The notes beneath the pieces are model-generated. The model worked only from the letters and a program-made list of their open reading frames with translations, did no database searches and was not told where the DNA came from. A DNA stretch of 64,000 nucleotides from Adineta vaga (lineage: Eukaryota; Rotifera). The DNA lies in NCBI GenBank assembly GCA_021613535.1, contig CP075493.1, positions 12,090,001-12,154,000 of the forward strand, given 5' to 3'. Each line of letters starts with the position of its first letter. Position 1 is the first letter of the stretch. Of this stretch, positions 11,708 through 23,295 are shown piece by piece. Both the position numbers and the translations under genes were made by a program.

Positions 11708-12626
11708 TCTTGAGCGATATAATCTGAAACAAAGAAATTGAAAGGCAATACCCCTTGAATATCCTTATGAGACGAAATGATGAATAATGATAAGAAAAAT
11801 CAATTGACTATAGATGTTCTAAGCAATCATACATCATCTACATTTCCAGAGATATATCGTGAAGGAACTAAGTTTCCTATCAGAATTCAGATAGATCAAC
11901 TGATATTATTTTATATATGAAGAACAAGAAATACAATGAATGAATAATAACGAAAAGGGGATTGGATAAAGAGAGAACAAGTGAAGGATATTATCGATCT
12001 GCAGATGTCGATAAAATGCATATTATTGCAATGTGTAAAGATTTGAACTAATATTAGTTTAGAACTAAAATCAGCTAAAATAAAATTTTACATTTCATTT
12101 TTCAATTCAAAAATATTTGAAATACAATTTTCTACGATACAAGACAGTGAAATAGAGGACGTTTAGTCGCTCAAATTAGAAGCAATATTACCAGTTGCAC
12201 ATTAAAGAAATATAAGACGTAGATGTGTATCATTTTAGTATAAAAGATATTTCTTCATACGGCTTCATCATATTCTTTTGAGAAGACATTTTTTCTTTCG
12301 AGATCAATAACAGCATATTCGTACGTATTTATCTTTTCTATGTATCGTTTTCGTCCAATTGTCCACGACTCGAAAAGCCGAGTGTATCCAATGTATATTG
12401 TACTCAAATTGCTCGAGCTTCCCTTCCAAGAGCAAGTGATTTGGCAATCATTACATATATTCCATTCACGATGTTTTTTCTATTCAGTCTGTGCTTAAAT
12501 CACTAAATACTTTTTTTCGTGCATATTACCTTCACACTCTGATCATTCTGTTATATTTTTTTGTTCGCATCCCACGTGCGTCGCTTTGAGAAAGACGTAA
12601 AAATACGAAGAAAAACAAATAACAAT
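11708..12626. other. intergenic between divergent genes
   Basis: About 0.9 kb between the SDR start (minus) and the NmrA-like start (plus), so it should contain two promoters. No exon, RNA gene or repeat was recognised. A TATAAAAG-like element lies near 12239, roughly 390 nt before the NmrA-like ATG. Confidence 0.55.
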
Positions 12627-13665
12627 ATGTCTAAGTGTCGATTGGTAACAGTCGTTGGAGCGACCGGAGCGCAGGGAAGTGCTGTTGTACGAGCATTAGC
12701 GAACACAGGCAACTACAAAGTGATAGAAACTTCATACATAATTTTATTCTAGAAATATAGTCTTGTTTCTCTCTCAAAAGATTCGTGGTTTAACACGTAA
12801 TGTTTCAAGTGAAAAAGCGCAAGCATTGAAACAGTTAAGTAGTGATATTGAAATGGTTGAATGTGACATAACAAAATATGACGATGTCAAGCGTGCATTC
12901 AAAGATTCATGGGCTATATTTGCATTAACGGATCCTTCGACAAATCCTGATCAACTCGAACTCGAAAAACAACAAGGTTTTATCATGGCTGATGCAGCTG
13001 ATACACTTCACATTCCTTATTACATTTTCAGTACTGTCGAAGATGTTAAGAAACTGAGCAATGGAAAATTGTAAGTGTAAACTTCAAAACATTATCTATT
13101 TCAAATCCTTTTCTGCAGCGATATACCAATTTTCACTCACAAAGCAGAGGTAACGAATTATATCAAAGAAAAACATCCAAACTTGAAAACTATCTTTGTT
13201 GAACCTGCTATGTATATGCAAAATTGGCGAAATGCTGGAAAACTACCTCGATTAGATGATGGAACAGTAATCTTTGCAGCTCCAATCGATCAAAAGGCTA
13301 AGCTAAATTTAGTAGATATTGATGATATTGGTCCTATTGTTTGTGAAATTTTAACAAACCCAGAAAATTTTATTGGAGAATATATTTGCGTATGTGGTGA
13401 TGAAATTACTTTAGAAAATATGTCGCAGACTTTTACTAAAGTCACTGGAATTCTAGCAATAGCGAAAACATTATCAGAAGAAGAATTTCGAACAGTAACT
13501 AAACATCTTCCCAAAACGTTGCAAGACAACGTCTTTGGCATGCATAAATGGATAGAAGAATACGGTTATTATGGGAAAGACAAAGATTGGACAAACGGAC
13601 AGAAATTAACACAATTAAATACATTCGAGCAATGGCTTAGAAAAACTAAATGGAGAGGTGAATAA
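12627..13665 (+). CDS. NmrA-like/HSCARG (NMRAL1-type) NAD(P)-binding protein
   Basis: Three exons (12627-12719, 12781-13070, 13119-13665) give an intact 309-residue protein. The N-terminus VTVVGATGAQGSAVVRAL holds the G-x-x-G-x-x-G dinucleotide-binding loop of the NmrA/HSCARG branch of extended SDRs. IRGLTRNVSSEKA, next to the first intron, is the second-strand Arg region that reads NADPH. A further conserved stretch is IFSTVEDVKKLSNGKL, and the VEPAMYMQNW region is typical of HSCARG proteins. No Tyr-x-x-x-Lys pair is seen, as expected for this non-catalytic group. Family role: cytosolic sensor of the NADPH/NADP ratio; human NMRAL1 affects NF-kB signalling and nitric oxide synthesis. It is transcribed away from the SDR gene. 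The junctions keep the frame exactly. Confidence 0.88.
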
Positions 13666-13838
13666 TAACATATGCATAAGCGTTTATTTCGTGATAGAAA
13701 TTCTACATTCAAAAAGAAAGATTTCATCATTAAAGCAACATCAGTGGCGAAAATAAATATTTCAGCCGTCTTTTTGTCGTTTATATAAGAATAAACAAAT
13801 TTAAAAGTCCCATATTCGTTCTAATTGCCTAATTACTT

Positions 13839-16800
13839 CTAGGAATTCTTTCCGATACAATGGCGATGGTCAACATATACGATAAAAATCAATGTCGAAG
13901 GAATATACGAGATAAAATAACTCAAAAGATACAACCATGAACTTTGAGATGCTTTCACACATCGAAATAATAACGATATCACAACAAAAGGTAATGCTAA
14001 CACAATCAATATCACAGGACTAATCACCAAATGTTTATGTTGATTCAATTGTTCTTTCAAATGTTGAAAACGACTTTTGTATGTTCGAGTTATTGCTCGT
14101 TGACGAGTAATTCTATAGATGATGCAGAATGCAGAGAGAATATTGATAACGAATGGAATGCACAAGTGAAAAAATGAAACGACTGTCGTATAGATATATA
14201 ATGTGGACGAATGAAGAGTGACACACCAAACACGTCCTTCTTCGACATCATCAAACAGATCACGAGAAAGACATTCATACACATTCGATCCCATAATTAA
14301 CAATGGTAAAACAAGTACGATTCGTCGAGCAACATACGTACTAGTTGATTTACTAAAATGAATGCCTTTCGAAGCATTCACTACACGTTCGATCGATACA
14401 CATGCATTCAACCAACTATTCATCCACACGAATAGTTTGAGTAAGGGCTCAAGCAATAAACATCCATATCGAAGAACAACACGATTCGTTGACACATTCA
14501 TTTGAGAAAGTAGAACAAACCAAAACTTCATCATCAACATCGTCAAAGTAAGAAGAGAAGTTATCGATAATGTAAACAGATAGATGCCACATCCCACTTG
14601 TCGAGAATCGACACGAGAAAATGTAGCAAGTGAAAGAATACTATTCACAAAACCAAGAATAAATAAAGTCAAAATGCAAAGTATACTTGTCTTGATCATT
14701 ACTGACTGATTAATGATACGAAGATTTGGACGAATTTCATATCGAAACAAATCATCAAGTGTGAGTCCAATTCCTTTGGCATAGAACTGACATCGATCAC
14801 CAAAGAAACAATCAACACAATCACAAATCGTTGTGAGAGGACATGTTGGATGATCTTGTAAACATTGTCCACCATGTAAACAATGAACATTTCTTGAACA
14901 TTGAAAGTTGTTTCCATGATCGAATGGAAAACAATTAGCATAGTTTTCGGTTGTGCATAAGCACATATTTGATTCATCGAAGAAACATGGCAGATGACGA
15001 CGAGTTCGACATATAGTATGATACAATTTGATTCGATCGATTTTCATCAGTTTGATTTGTTTTGAAGTGAGGAGTTCGTTGACGGAAAGACATTGTCGAG
15101 TTGAATCAATGGCAGTTGAGATGTTGTATACTTCCGATTTGTTGAAGCACAGCTAGAAAATATTTATTATTGGTCAAAATGAAAACCATCTGAAATGGAT
15201 GTTGCGAATATATGGTAATATTCGTTTGCATCCTGCTTAATTTCCTTAATATTCTTTGTTGTGCTTCTGGTGGTTCAGATTGAATATTAGAATAAATATA
15301 AGCCAATAAATACGAGGAAAATCCTCTATCATACAATTCTATATACAATCTTGATTTCGAGTATTCGCATCTTTTTCCACGAAATTCTTCTGTACATAGA
15401 CATTCATAGCTATTATCGGTAACTATTTCTCCGTTACAACACATTGACCACCATTTCGACAATAGTTTACTGGACACGAGTGTTCAAGTAAACAGCGAGA
15501 ACCGAACTTTCCAAGAGGACAAATACAAATCGAACGATTCTTCACATTACCAACACACTTCGAATCAGACGAACAGTCATTGCAGTCAATCGGTATATGA
15601 CACTCAGCACCTGACCAACCTCGACGACATTCACAGAAATACTTTTCTTCGTTCATATACTTCATACAGACACCATGTTCACATGGGAGAGAACAAGAAC
15701 TTGACTGAACAGCTCGATTCGTTCCCAAAGTCAACACAACAGCAAGTCGATTCACAGGAAGAAAACTAAAAGCAACTTTGAAATACCAACTTGAAATATA
15801 TTCCAATGAGATCTTATCATACACATCGATGTGAATAGTGTAGTTTCTCGATAGATTCTTCGGCCGAGTCGAATACAGAAGATATCGATCAAATGGTTGA
15901 CCACATGTTGTTTTCGAAACATAGATGATTTGTTCATAAGATTGTATTTCTTGGCGGTGATGATTATCATCATCATCGATTAATTTAATGAAAATAGCAT
16001 AAATATGATGTTTATTAATGGCTAAGAATGTTAATGTAAGACTCACACGTTGGTTTTGATATTGACACATATTTCCATAGTAGTTTGGTGGACACATACA
16101 AATCGACGTATAACTTGTATTTCCTAGGCGTAGGTACAGTGATGAACCTCGAGTGCATGGTGACGATGCAATAACGTTCTTGAATGGAAAAATGATTTCA
16201 TCTCCATCATTACGTAATCTGCTCGGCAAATGAGGAATACGATTCATGATTTGATTTTCAATGATTGGATAGATTTGAGATGTTTCTAATGTAAACGCAA
16301 CACGTTCTAGTGTACTGATTCGACAAAGAATACTTTTGAGTTCTGTTAGATTATAATGAGTCCATTCATTACATAGTTCGACATCGGATATTTCATCGTT
16401 TCCATTACAGATCATAGAAGAATCAATACACTTCGCCTCATCAAAACAACGAAAATTATACGAGATTCCACCATAAAAGTTCACTGTTTGACATAGATGA
16501 AATTCATCCAGACCTCCAAGACAATCAACAATGCCATTTCGAACTTGATTTGCTGATAAACATATCTTTGTGTGATTCAATGGTGAGGTGCACTCAAGAT
16601 GATGACGATGAGAACAGTTGGATGATCGACAGTTTTCTTCATCTTCACCATTTGGACAATCCCAGACCCCATTACATCGTGTATAAATAGTATTACATGG
16701 CCAGTAATCACACTTAGTCTCATCTGTCTGAAGTCGTCCATCGATTGACTGTGGTGTAAGGTCAATCATTCCATTGCATATTTGATTGAATAAGATATTA

Positions 16801-18296
16801 TCACTATTCTTGCCTTCAGTATGTGCGGATAACGGTCGATTGGAGCATCCAAAACGATATGGATCATCAAGTGAACAGCTTAATTCAAAGTCACGTTCAT
16901 CATCTTCCAAATGACAATCTACAATATTGTCAACAATTCGATGTTTCGAAATATATTTAGATGTATTTTTACATCGATATAATGACACATGTTTGGGATC
17001 ATATTGATCAGTATATCTAGCATTACAACCATAGAAATAAGGTTTCACTGTATCAATGATTGCTTTCCAACTAAGATACTCAGCATTCATTGTAAATCCC
17101 ATTTCATGAGCATGTCGACATGCATGAGATTCGAAGCGAAATGTTGGTGAAAGATAATCACACAGTCGTTCGTCATAACAAATATAATCGGGTGCGAGAG
17201 CAGAGGATATGCTTATTTCGAGAACATCTTTTGGGCGATAAAGAAAATGAACATGACCATAGAGAACAGGAGTGATAGGAAAGTGAATGAGATCGTCACA
17301 AGTATGAAGATGATGAATAGCGTCAAGTGAGTGAAAGAATTCTACACATTGTGTTTCATGTATTTGATGACTAATTCTAGTGAGACAGATCAAAGCAAGC
17401 CAACAGTTGTGTGATAGATTTCCTTGAACAATCAATGATTTGAAAAGCATCAAATGTCGTCCATTGTCACACTGTTCGTAGTCTTCGACACATTGTCCAT
17501 CACCACATGAGAATGTATTTCGACCGGGTGGACAAGTATTTTCTTCACAATGAAATAAACTCGATGGCGAACCATGAGTTGGACAAGGAAGTGTATTGAA
17601 TGCATCTGATTGATCAAGACATGCTCCAGTGATTTGTTCGGCTGTTCGATAGTATTCCGGAATGCATAATCCATTATGACATCGATATTCATTTGGTTGA
17701 CATTCATTGATTTCTAGATCGAAACAATGTACTTCATCGATACCACCATCATTCAGGCAATCGATGCGACCATCACATATTTCACGCCAATCCAGACAAA
17801 GATAGCTTCCACCACGATCACATTCTAGTAGAGCGTAACATGTAGAGTTAGTTGCAGGCAAATTGAGTTTGAGCTCAATCGATGGTTGTAGTTGATCGAT
17901 CTGAAAAGAATATTGGCATCGAGATCCAAACCATGGTTGTGTACAATTGTAGAATAGTTGATTTGGTTGAAGAGATTGATTGTGTTGCTGAATATGATGT
18001 TGATACTGTTCAGCGAGATCGATCGAAGCAGACCAAATGAAAAGTTGATATGCAGTGACATTCATTTGATGTAGCTGATGGAATGTAAAATTGTGCTCTT
18101 GTGTGTTGAAATAATCTGTTGTAATGAGATGAGTATGATCTGTTGGACGAAGACAGTATTCAGTTTTAATAAGTGTATTTAAACGGATTGAATAAAATCG
18201 TAAACAATCATGTTGTAAATGATTGGTGATGTAAAAGTTGAAATGAGATTCGACTCTTATCGATAAGAAAAATATCGGCCATATAAGTGTCAACAT
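13839..18296 (-). pseudogene. LDLa/EGF/7TM receptor, copy A, broken by frameshifts
   Basis: Near-duplicate of the intact gene at 23296-27801. From ATG 18296 it encodes a signal peptide, LDL-receptor class A repeats (for example CLDWREICDGRIDCLND and CNGVWDCPNGEDEENC) and EGF modules (CPPNYYGNMCQYQ; CECRRGWSGAEC). It stops after 957 residues at about 15423. Alignment with copy B shows a one-base deletion near 15430, a one-base insertion near 15135 and another one-base deletion near 13870-13880. The middle stretch (15106-15477) therefore reads in a shifted frame. The 7TM part (13839-15047 and upstream) returns to the first frame but loses the normal C-terminus. As it stands only a secreted LDLa/EGF fragment could be made. 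No introns. Long tracts are almost identical to copy B, with a few diverged patches. Assembly error is possible but three lesions argue for real decay. Confidence 0.85.
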
Positions 18297-19429
18297 TGTT
18301 TTAGTATGAAATGTTCTGTCTTTGTTAGTCTGGTAAGATTAGTTTATTCTTAGAATAAGACGTTATGTAAGAGAACTACATATGATACACGTTCAGTAAA
18401 TGTTAACAACCTTGTCATGTTTTTTTTTCTTAACGTTCGTATTCATTTATAAGAATTGCATCAATCTTTTTCCAAGGAAAGTTCCTTTCTAAGAATAGAA
18501 ATACGATGTAATCATTCATCACTTTGTATTAATTTTGTCATTCTATTTGCGATTTATTAAGTCACTTCAAGGATTGTAGAATATATAATTAACATTACTA
18601 GTTCGTTCTATGAAAGAAAGTTCTCCTTTTCTCATTTCATCAATTTTATCAAAAACTAAGGGCAAAATATGTTTTTAGAGCTTTGTATCAGTAAATTTGT
18701 TTTACTCATTGTACGCATTTCATAAGTGAATTGATGACGTTCTTTCAACAACTTTATATTCTACAAAGTTGCGTAATTTTTTTCCCTTTGATTTATAATA
18801 GACATGATGCAATAAGAATGTTTGTTCATATTTTTTTCCTTACCACAATGAATGACTAATAGTTTCTCGAGAATAGGTCGGAAGTAAAAGAATTAAAAAG
18901 AAGAGAACTTTAACTTTTGATTTAATAAACATATTTTATTCATTCAAATGATTTTTTCTAAATCAGCTCTTACACGCTCAAAATGCTGTTATTATGAAGA
19001 CTATGCAGAACGATTGTTATTCAGTATACTGAAATGCATCTACAATATTTTACAAAAGAAATATCGAATCCTTTGTTACTTCCAGGGTGAGTTGATTTCA
19101 GATCGTCGTAGCAGTATCGTAGGATGCATAGAGTAGAAAGATCAATCATATATTTCCTACAATTTCATGTGTACTACGGCCGATCTCGCTCACAACTTTA
19201 TCCGATTATGTTTAGCATTTGTTATAAAATGATGCATCTGGTTGATATAACAATTTGAAGCCTTTAATCAAATGGCTCATTAGGAATAAATTATATTTTG
19301 AGATTATTCTAACATATTCGTATTTAAAATACAACGTAAATTCAAAAAACGGTACTATCTGTTATAGCGTAATTACGGAGGAAGCAAGTTGCGCTCAGCT
19401 TTATCGTCATCAAAAGTCTGACTATGCTT
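18297..19429. other. spacer between receptor copy A and its small secreted neighbour
   Basis: About 1.1 kb, no gene recognised. It contains traces of similarity to the spacer 5' of copy B (27802-28862). CACGTTCA followed by an AAATGTT element lies about 90 nt before the receptor ATG in both. A TTTATA(A)GAATT...ATCAAT block also occurs further upstream in both. It is therefore part of the duplicated unit but far more diverged than the receptor coding sequence. Confidence 0.5.
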
Positions 19430-19809
19430 CTAATAAGTTAGTGGACAGCGGCTAACAGAACCACTACAGTGAAGACCATTCACAAAACCATTTTTACTAT
19501 TTCGTAAAACTAACATATACCATCTGGGACTACTTTTAGGCACGCTTGGACTCGGCTTTCTAAGAACATAGCAATTGCTTGAGTAGTCATGATCTCTATA
19601 GACGAAACTCAATGGAGTACACTGGTATGATGGACATGCATACACACGCGTCCATTGCTGACATGAAATAGTACCGGAAATATTCTATGAAAGTGAGAAA
19701 GAAAGCAACATGAGAATTAATTCATCCTAACATTTATTCATACCTGACAATAAGCACACATAATGAGCAGTAGGGTGATAAATGACTGGAGGAGCAGTTT
19801 ATTGGCCAT
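19430..19809 (-). CDS. small secreted Cys-rich protein, copy 1 (family shared with 28863-29265)
   Basis: Two exons on the minus strand. Exon 1 (19744-19809) encodes a 22-residue signal peptide (MANKLLLQSFITLLLIMCAY plus CQ). A 59-nt intron separates it from exon 2 (19430-19684), which encodes 84 residues. The mature part has six Cys in the order SCQQWTRVYACPSYQC, SSNCYVL, NGLHCSG, SRC. Conserved positions shared with the second copy are C-x-x-W-x-x-V-Y-x-C, Y-x-S-x-C-x-V, S-x-R-W-Y-x-L, GFV and C-x-G-S-V-x-x-C. Total 106 residues. I do not recognise the fold. The gene lies about 1.1 kb 5' of receptor copy A, the same place its relative occupies beside copy B. A TATAAAAC box sits about 60 nt upstream. 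Confidence 0.75.
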
Positions 19810-19866
19810 TTGGTCGTACCACGATTGAGCTTTGTTCGTTTACTGATGATCCGTTGTATTACAACA

Positions 19867-19874
19867 GTTTTATA
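19867..19874 (-). promoter_or_regulatory. TATA-like box of small secreted gene copy 1
   Basis: Reads TATAAAAC on the minus strand, 58-65 nt before the ATG at 19809. The paralogous gene has a TATATATA-type box at a similar distance. Confidence 0.45.
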
Positions 19875-21589
19875 TGTGCCGTAATTGACTTCATTTTGGA
19901 ATCGACCGAAACTGTAAAAATACATTTTGAAATACACCTTTCGTAAGTAATTTTTGCCCAGACTGTACATAAATCATGCAGAAGAGGTAAGAATTCTAAC
20001 ACTTATAGAAACTCAATGGAATTAAAAACCGCATAAAACTTGGAAGGAAAACTAATCATTTTCTTCTGAAAAACAAAGGGTTTATTTCCGCTGAATTTCA
20101 ATCGCGACGATACGCTAACGAACCTAGTTTGTTTATTTAACAAAAAATACGCACCCGTGCTGCACATGTATACTATACGGAGTTTTAAAAAATTGTGACT
20201 TATATTTCTTGCGGTAATTGAATACCATCTGCTCGATTTTTCGTTCATTCGTAATCTTATTGAACGATCATCGGATGTCTTATTTTTTGAGACGCGAATA
20301 AAAACACCTATGAAGTTCGGAGATAGAAATTCGCATTCCCTTTGTCCCTCACCGATGATTAGAACACGCAAGATTACTCCTAAGAGAACCCTTGAAATTT
20401 CGTTCATTAGCTGTATTAATGTCTTCATACATTTTCAAATTTGTCAGAATCTGCAAATGTGATGACAGGAACTTATCATAATTGTTAAATGATGTAAATA
20501 GTGAACATTAATATTACAACTTATAGTTTCGAAGAAATGATGCTATTCTATCTATGCTAGATCGGCTAATGAGTGGAGCTGTTGTATTAAAGATAGAGAA
20601 ACAAACGATTGTTTTGTTCTTTTTTTTTCATACTCACATCATTGATGAATTCTCTATAAGAAAAATTTCATTGTACTTTCAATCTCGATCAAATAAATTC
20701 ATCTCTTTTGAAAATATAAGCAGCAATTAAAGTGTGTGAAAGCTTTCAAATCAACTGTGATTTTTCCCTCGCTCTGCTTTTTCAGTTTCCTGTTCGTACG
20801 AAAATAAATCGTTTCAGTTTTCTTTCTCCTGCTCATCTTTGATTTATCTCTTTTAATAGGCTATACATTCGTGCAATAATCATTCGATTTAGTGGTATTT
20901 TCATGTTCATATGCATTTGTTATCGAATTGTAAACATTTTATCGTTGTGGGTAGATTCACACCATCATCATACCCCCATTCCAAGACATATTTTTAACAG
21001 TGTGATTGTACAAACATCGATTCTGCTTTCAAACATTCTTTTGCAAAAGAATCAGTCACATTTTAAGGACTTTTTATACAGCATGTCTTTGAATTGATCC
21101 GAAATTTTTCTGAGAAATTTCTAGCTCTTATTCATATATGAATATTAAATAGTAGGGTTTGAAGTCGAGTTTAACTTCATTCTCATGATTTTCATGAAAA
21201 TAGTGTAGTTAGTTGGATGAATATCTGACTTTTTTTAGAATCTTGAAAAAGAATTATTCAATAGATATAACAACAGATAGATGTTATTATTTTATTTTTG
21301 ATCTGAATCATTGAGTTTATCTTTTACGAATGAAATGGAAGAAAAGTGATCTGTCATGTGATTGGCGTGGCTATTCCACATATCTAAGAATAATGCTTTT
21401 ATTATATACACTTGTTTCATATGAGTTAGATCACGATTTATTTCAGTTTTTTTATCTTGAAGATGGGTTTTATTTTATTTATATGTTTAATAAATAAAAT
21501 ATCGTCATTACTATATTCATATCCTCGAGTTACGAGAAGCTTTTTATTCTGCATAAGGGAGAAGAGTTTTAATTAAGTTTGTCCGATCA
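19875..21589. other. intergenic, no convincing gene
   Basis: AT-rich. A 141-codon minus-strand frame (20003-20428) has no recognisable motif, signal peptide or paralogue and is probably chance. No RNA gene or mobile element was recognised. Confidence 0.5.
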
Positions 21590-22380
21590 TAATCAATAAT
21601 GATTTTTACATCTCGATATTCAATTATTCTTCATCCTCATTGTTTAGTATTTGTCTCCAGATATAGTTCAAAATCTCACCATTCACCAATTTTTGAATCG
21701 ATTGCATCGCAAGTTACCAAAGAATCACGAAAGATTTTTCCATATATATCCGTTCGACGTAAATAAATCGACATGATACGATGAATTTCTTTTAATGAGG
21801 CATTCCTGCTTTTATCAGTACAAGTTCCTTATATTTATCCGTTGGATAACGTACATTGTGACATATATTTTTCGAGAGGAAAAACTTCTCTTTCATGCTC
21901 TTATCTTGTAGCACTAACCAGGTCGATTCCACATTACTATCCAAATTGAATGCTGTACTAGTAATTCGATCATTTTTTTTTAGGTACAACGTTATCATCT
22001 GCAAATCCAACTTGTACGATTAATCGACGTATTTGAAATTTTCTAGTTTGAATAGCTTTACTAACATTATTATGATTCTTCTATGGTTGTTGATTCATAT
22101 ATGGTTTGAAATGAAATCTCGAAAGACTTGGTTTGGCATTCATGTTAAATACACCTAAGGGTAGATCAGCACGACTAAATAGCGACAATACATGTCGAAT
22201 AAAACCAACTTGATCAGATGTACCCGGTACGACAGTAACAGTTTTAAGGTTAATAACTAATAGATGAACTCGAAGAAGAGTAAAAATTCATCCATGTCAC
22301 CAGTTTTCATGTCAAATACAATTTGTAAGCGTTCGTTGATATAAAAATGTTCGAGATTTTCAATTGATTGCTTTTATTAA
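21590..22380 (-). pseudogene. decayed protein-coding remnant, family not recognised
   Basis: The minus strand shows protein-like stretches in changing frames broken by stops: INERLQIVFDMKTGDMDEF near 22330, then SDQVGFIRHVLSLFSRADLP near 22200. These are followed by KSMKEKFFLSKNICHNVRYP near 21880, KYKELVLIKAGMP near 21810 and SIYLRRTDIYGKIFRDSLV near 21740. The order is collinear and composition is gene-like, so this looks like one gene with several frameshifts and stops. I cannot name the family. It lies between the two receptor units, in the stretch that distinguishes them. Confidence 0.4.
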
Positions 22381-23295
22381 AATGATCCCAATCGAAAGCT
22401 GTTGCCATGATTATACTATTGTTTTTATTGTTGTTATTTCGCAAAGAAAATTCAATCGTCAAACTATGTTACTGTATATGAACAAACTCAATGGAGACAA
22501 TTTTCAAATTAAAAAAAAAGTGTTACATTCGAATAAATACCTGTTGAAAATCCATGATCTCTACAAAATTATATAAACTTACAATATATGTCACAAGTTT
22601 GAGTTGAGTAATCAAAAAAATAGTTAGTTATATGAGTTATTAGTGGACTTAGGTACTCTTTTTCTTCCTTCACCTTTAAATACTTGCCTATGATTGTGAA
22701 ACTAGCATAGTATGAACATTCTTTTTACTTAAAAAAAGACAACATATTCCTATTCGAAATGTCTTTCATCCATTCAATTTTTGTTTCGTAGTTGCTAACT
22801 ATATGTATCATCCTGACGGTGACGGATACTGACGAAAACTACCATTTTCCTTGCTTAAAAAATGAATAACAGAAGAAATTTCATGAATGAAAAACAACAA
22901 AACATGTTAGTAAGGATAGAAGTATATAAAGATATATCAGTCAACGTGGACAATGAAAAACGGCTTCGAGGATACGAAACATGTGCTTATGTTCACATTT
23001 GATAATGAGCATCTACCATAAAAATAACAGCCGATATAGTGAAATATTAGTTGAAAAAGAAAGATTATTATGTAAAAGATAACCGTTTTACAAGTGAAAC
23101 GAAATAATTACGTCTGAAGAATGATTTAGAATAACGGATTTGATAGATGGTTAGTCGCTCAAATATTCATTTTTCACTTCAACTATGATATTGTACACTT
23201 CTAATACAGAAAGAGTATTTCACTAGCAAGCAATACATCAATTCGCGAAAGGGATATCGATCATTTATCGTATATCGTTTAGCAAAGAAGAAATC
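22381..23295. other. intergenic, 3' flank of receptor copy B
   Basis: No gene, RNA gene or repeat recognised; AT-rich with short A and T runs. Confidence 0.5.

Noticed and set aside
13290-13541. Antisense frame in the NmrA-like gene
   Set aside because: The sense strand has an exact three-exon gene with family motifs.
14090-14284. Short frames inside the large receptors that recur in both copies (also 23586-23780, 24195-24473, 14699-14977)
   Set aside because: They are shadow frames of the conserved receptor coding sequence, kept only because the copies are near-identical.
20003-20428. 141-codon minus-strand frame
   Set aside because: No motif, signal peptide, paralogue or splice context; composition fits chance in AT-rich DNA.
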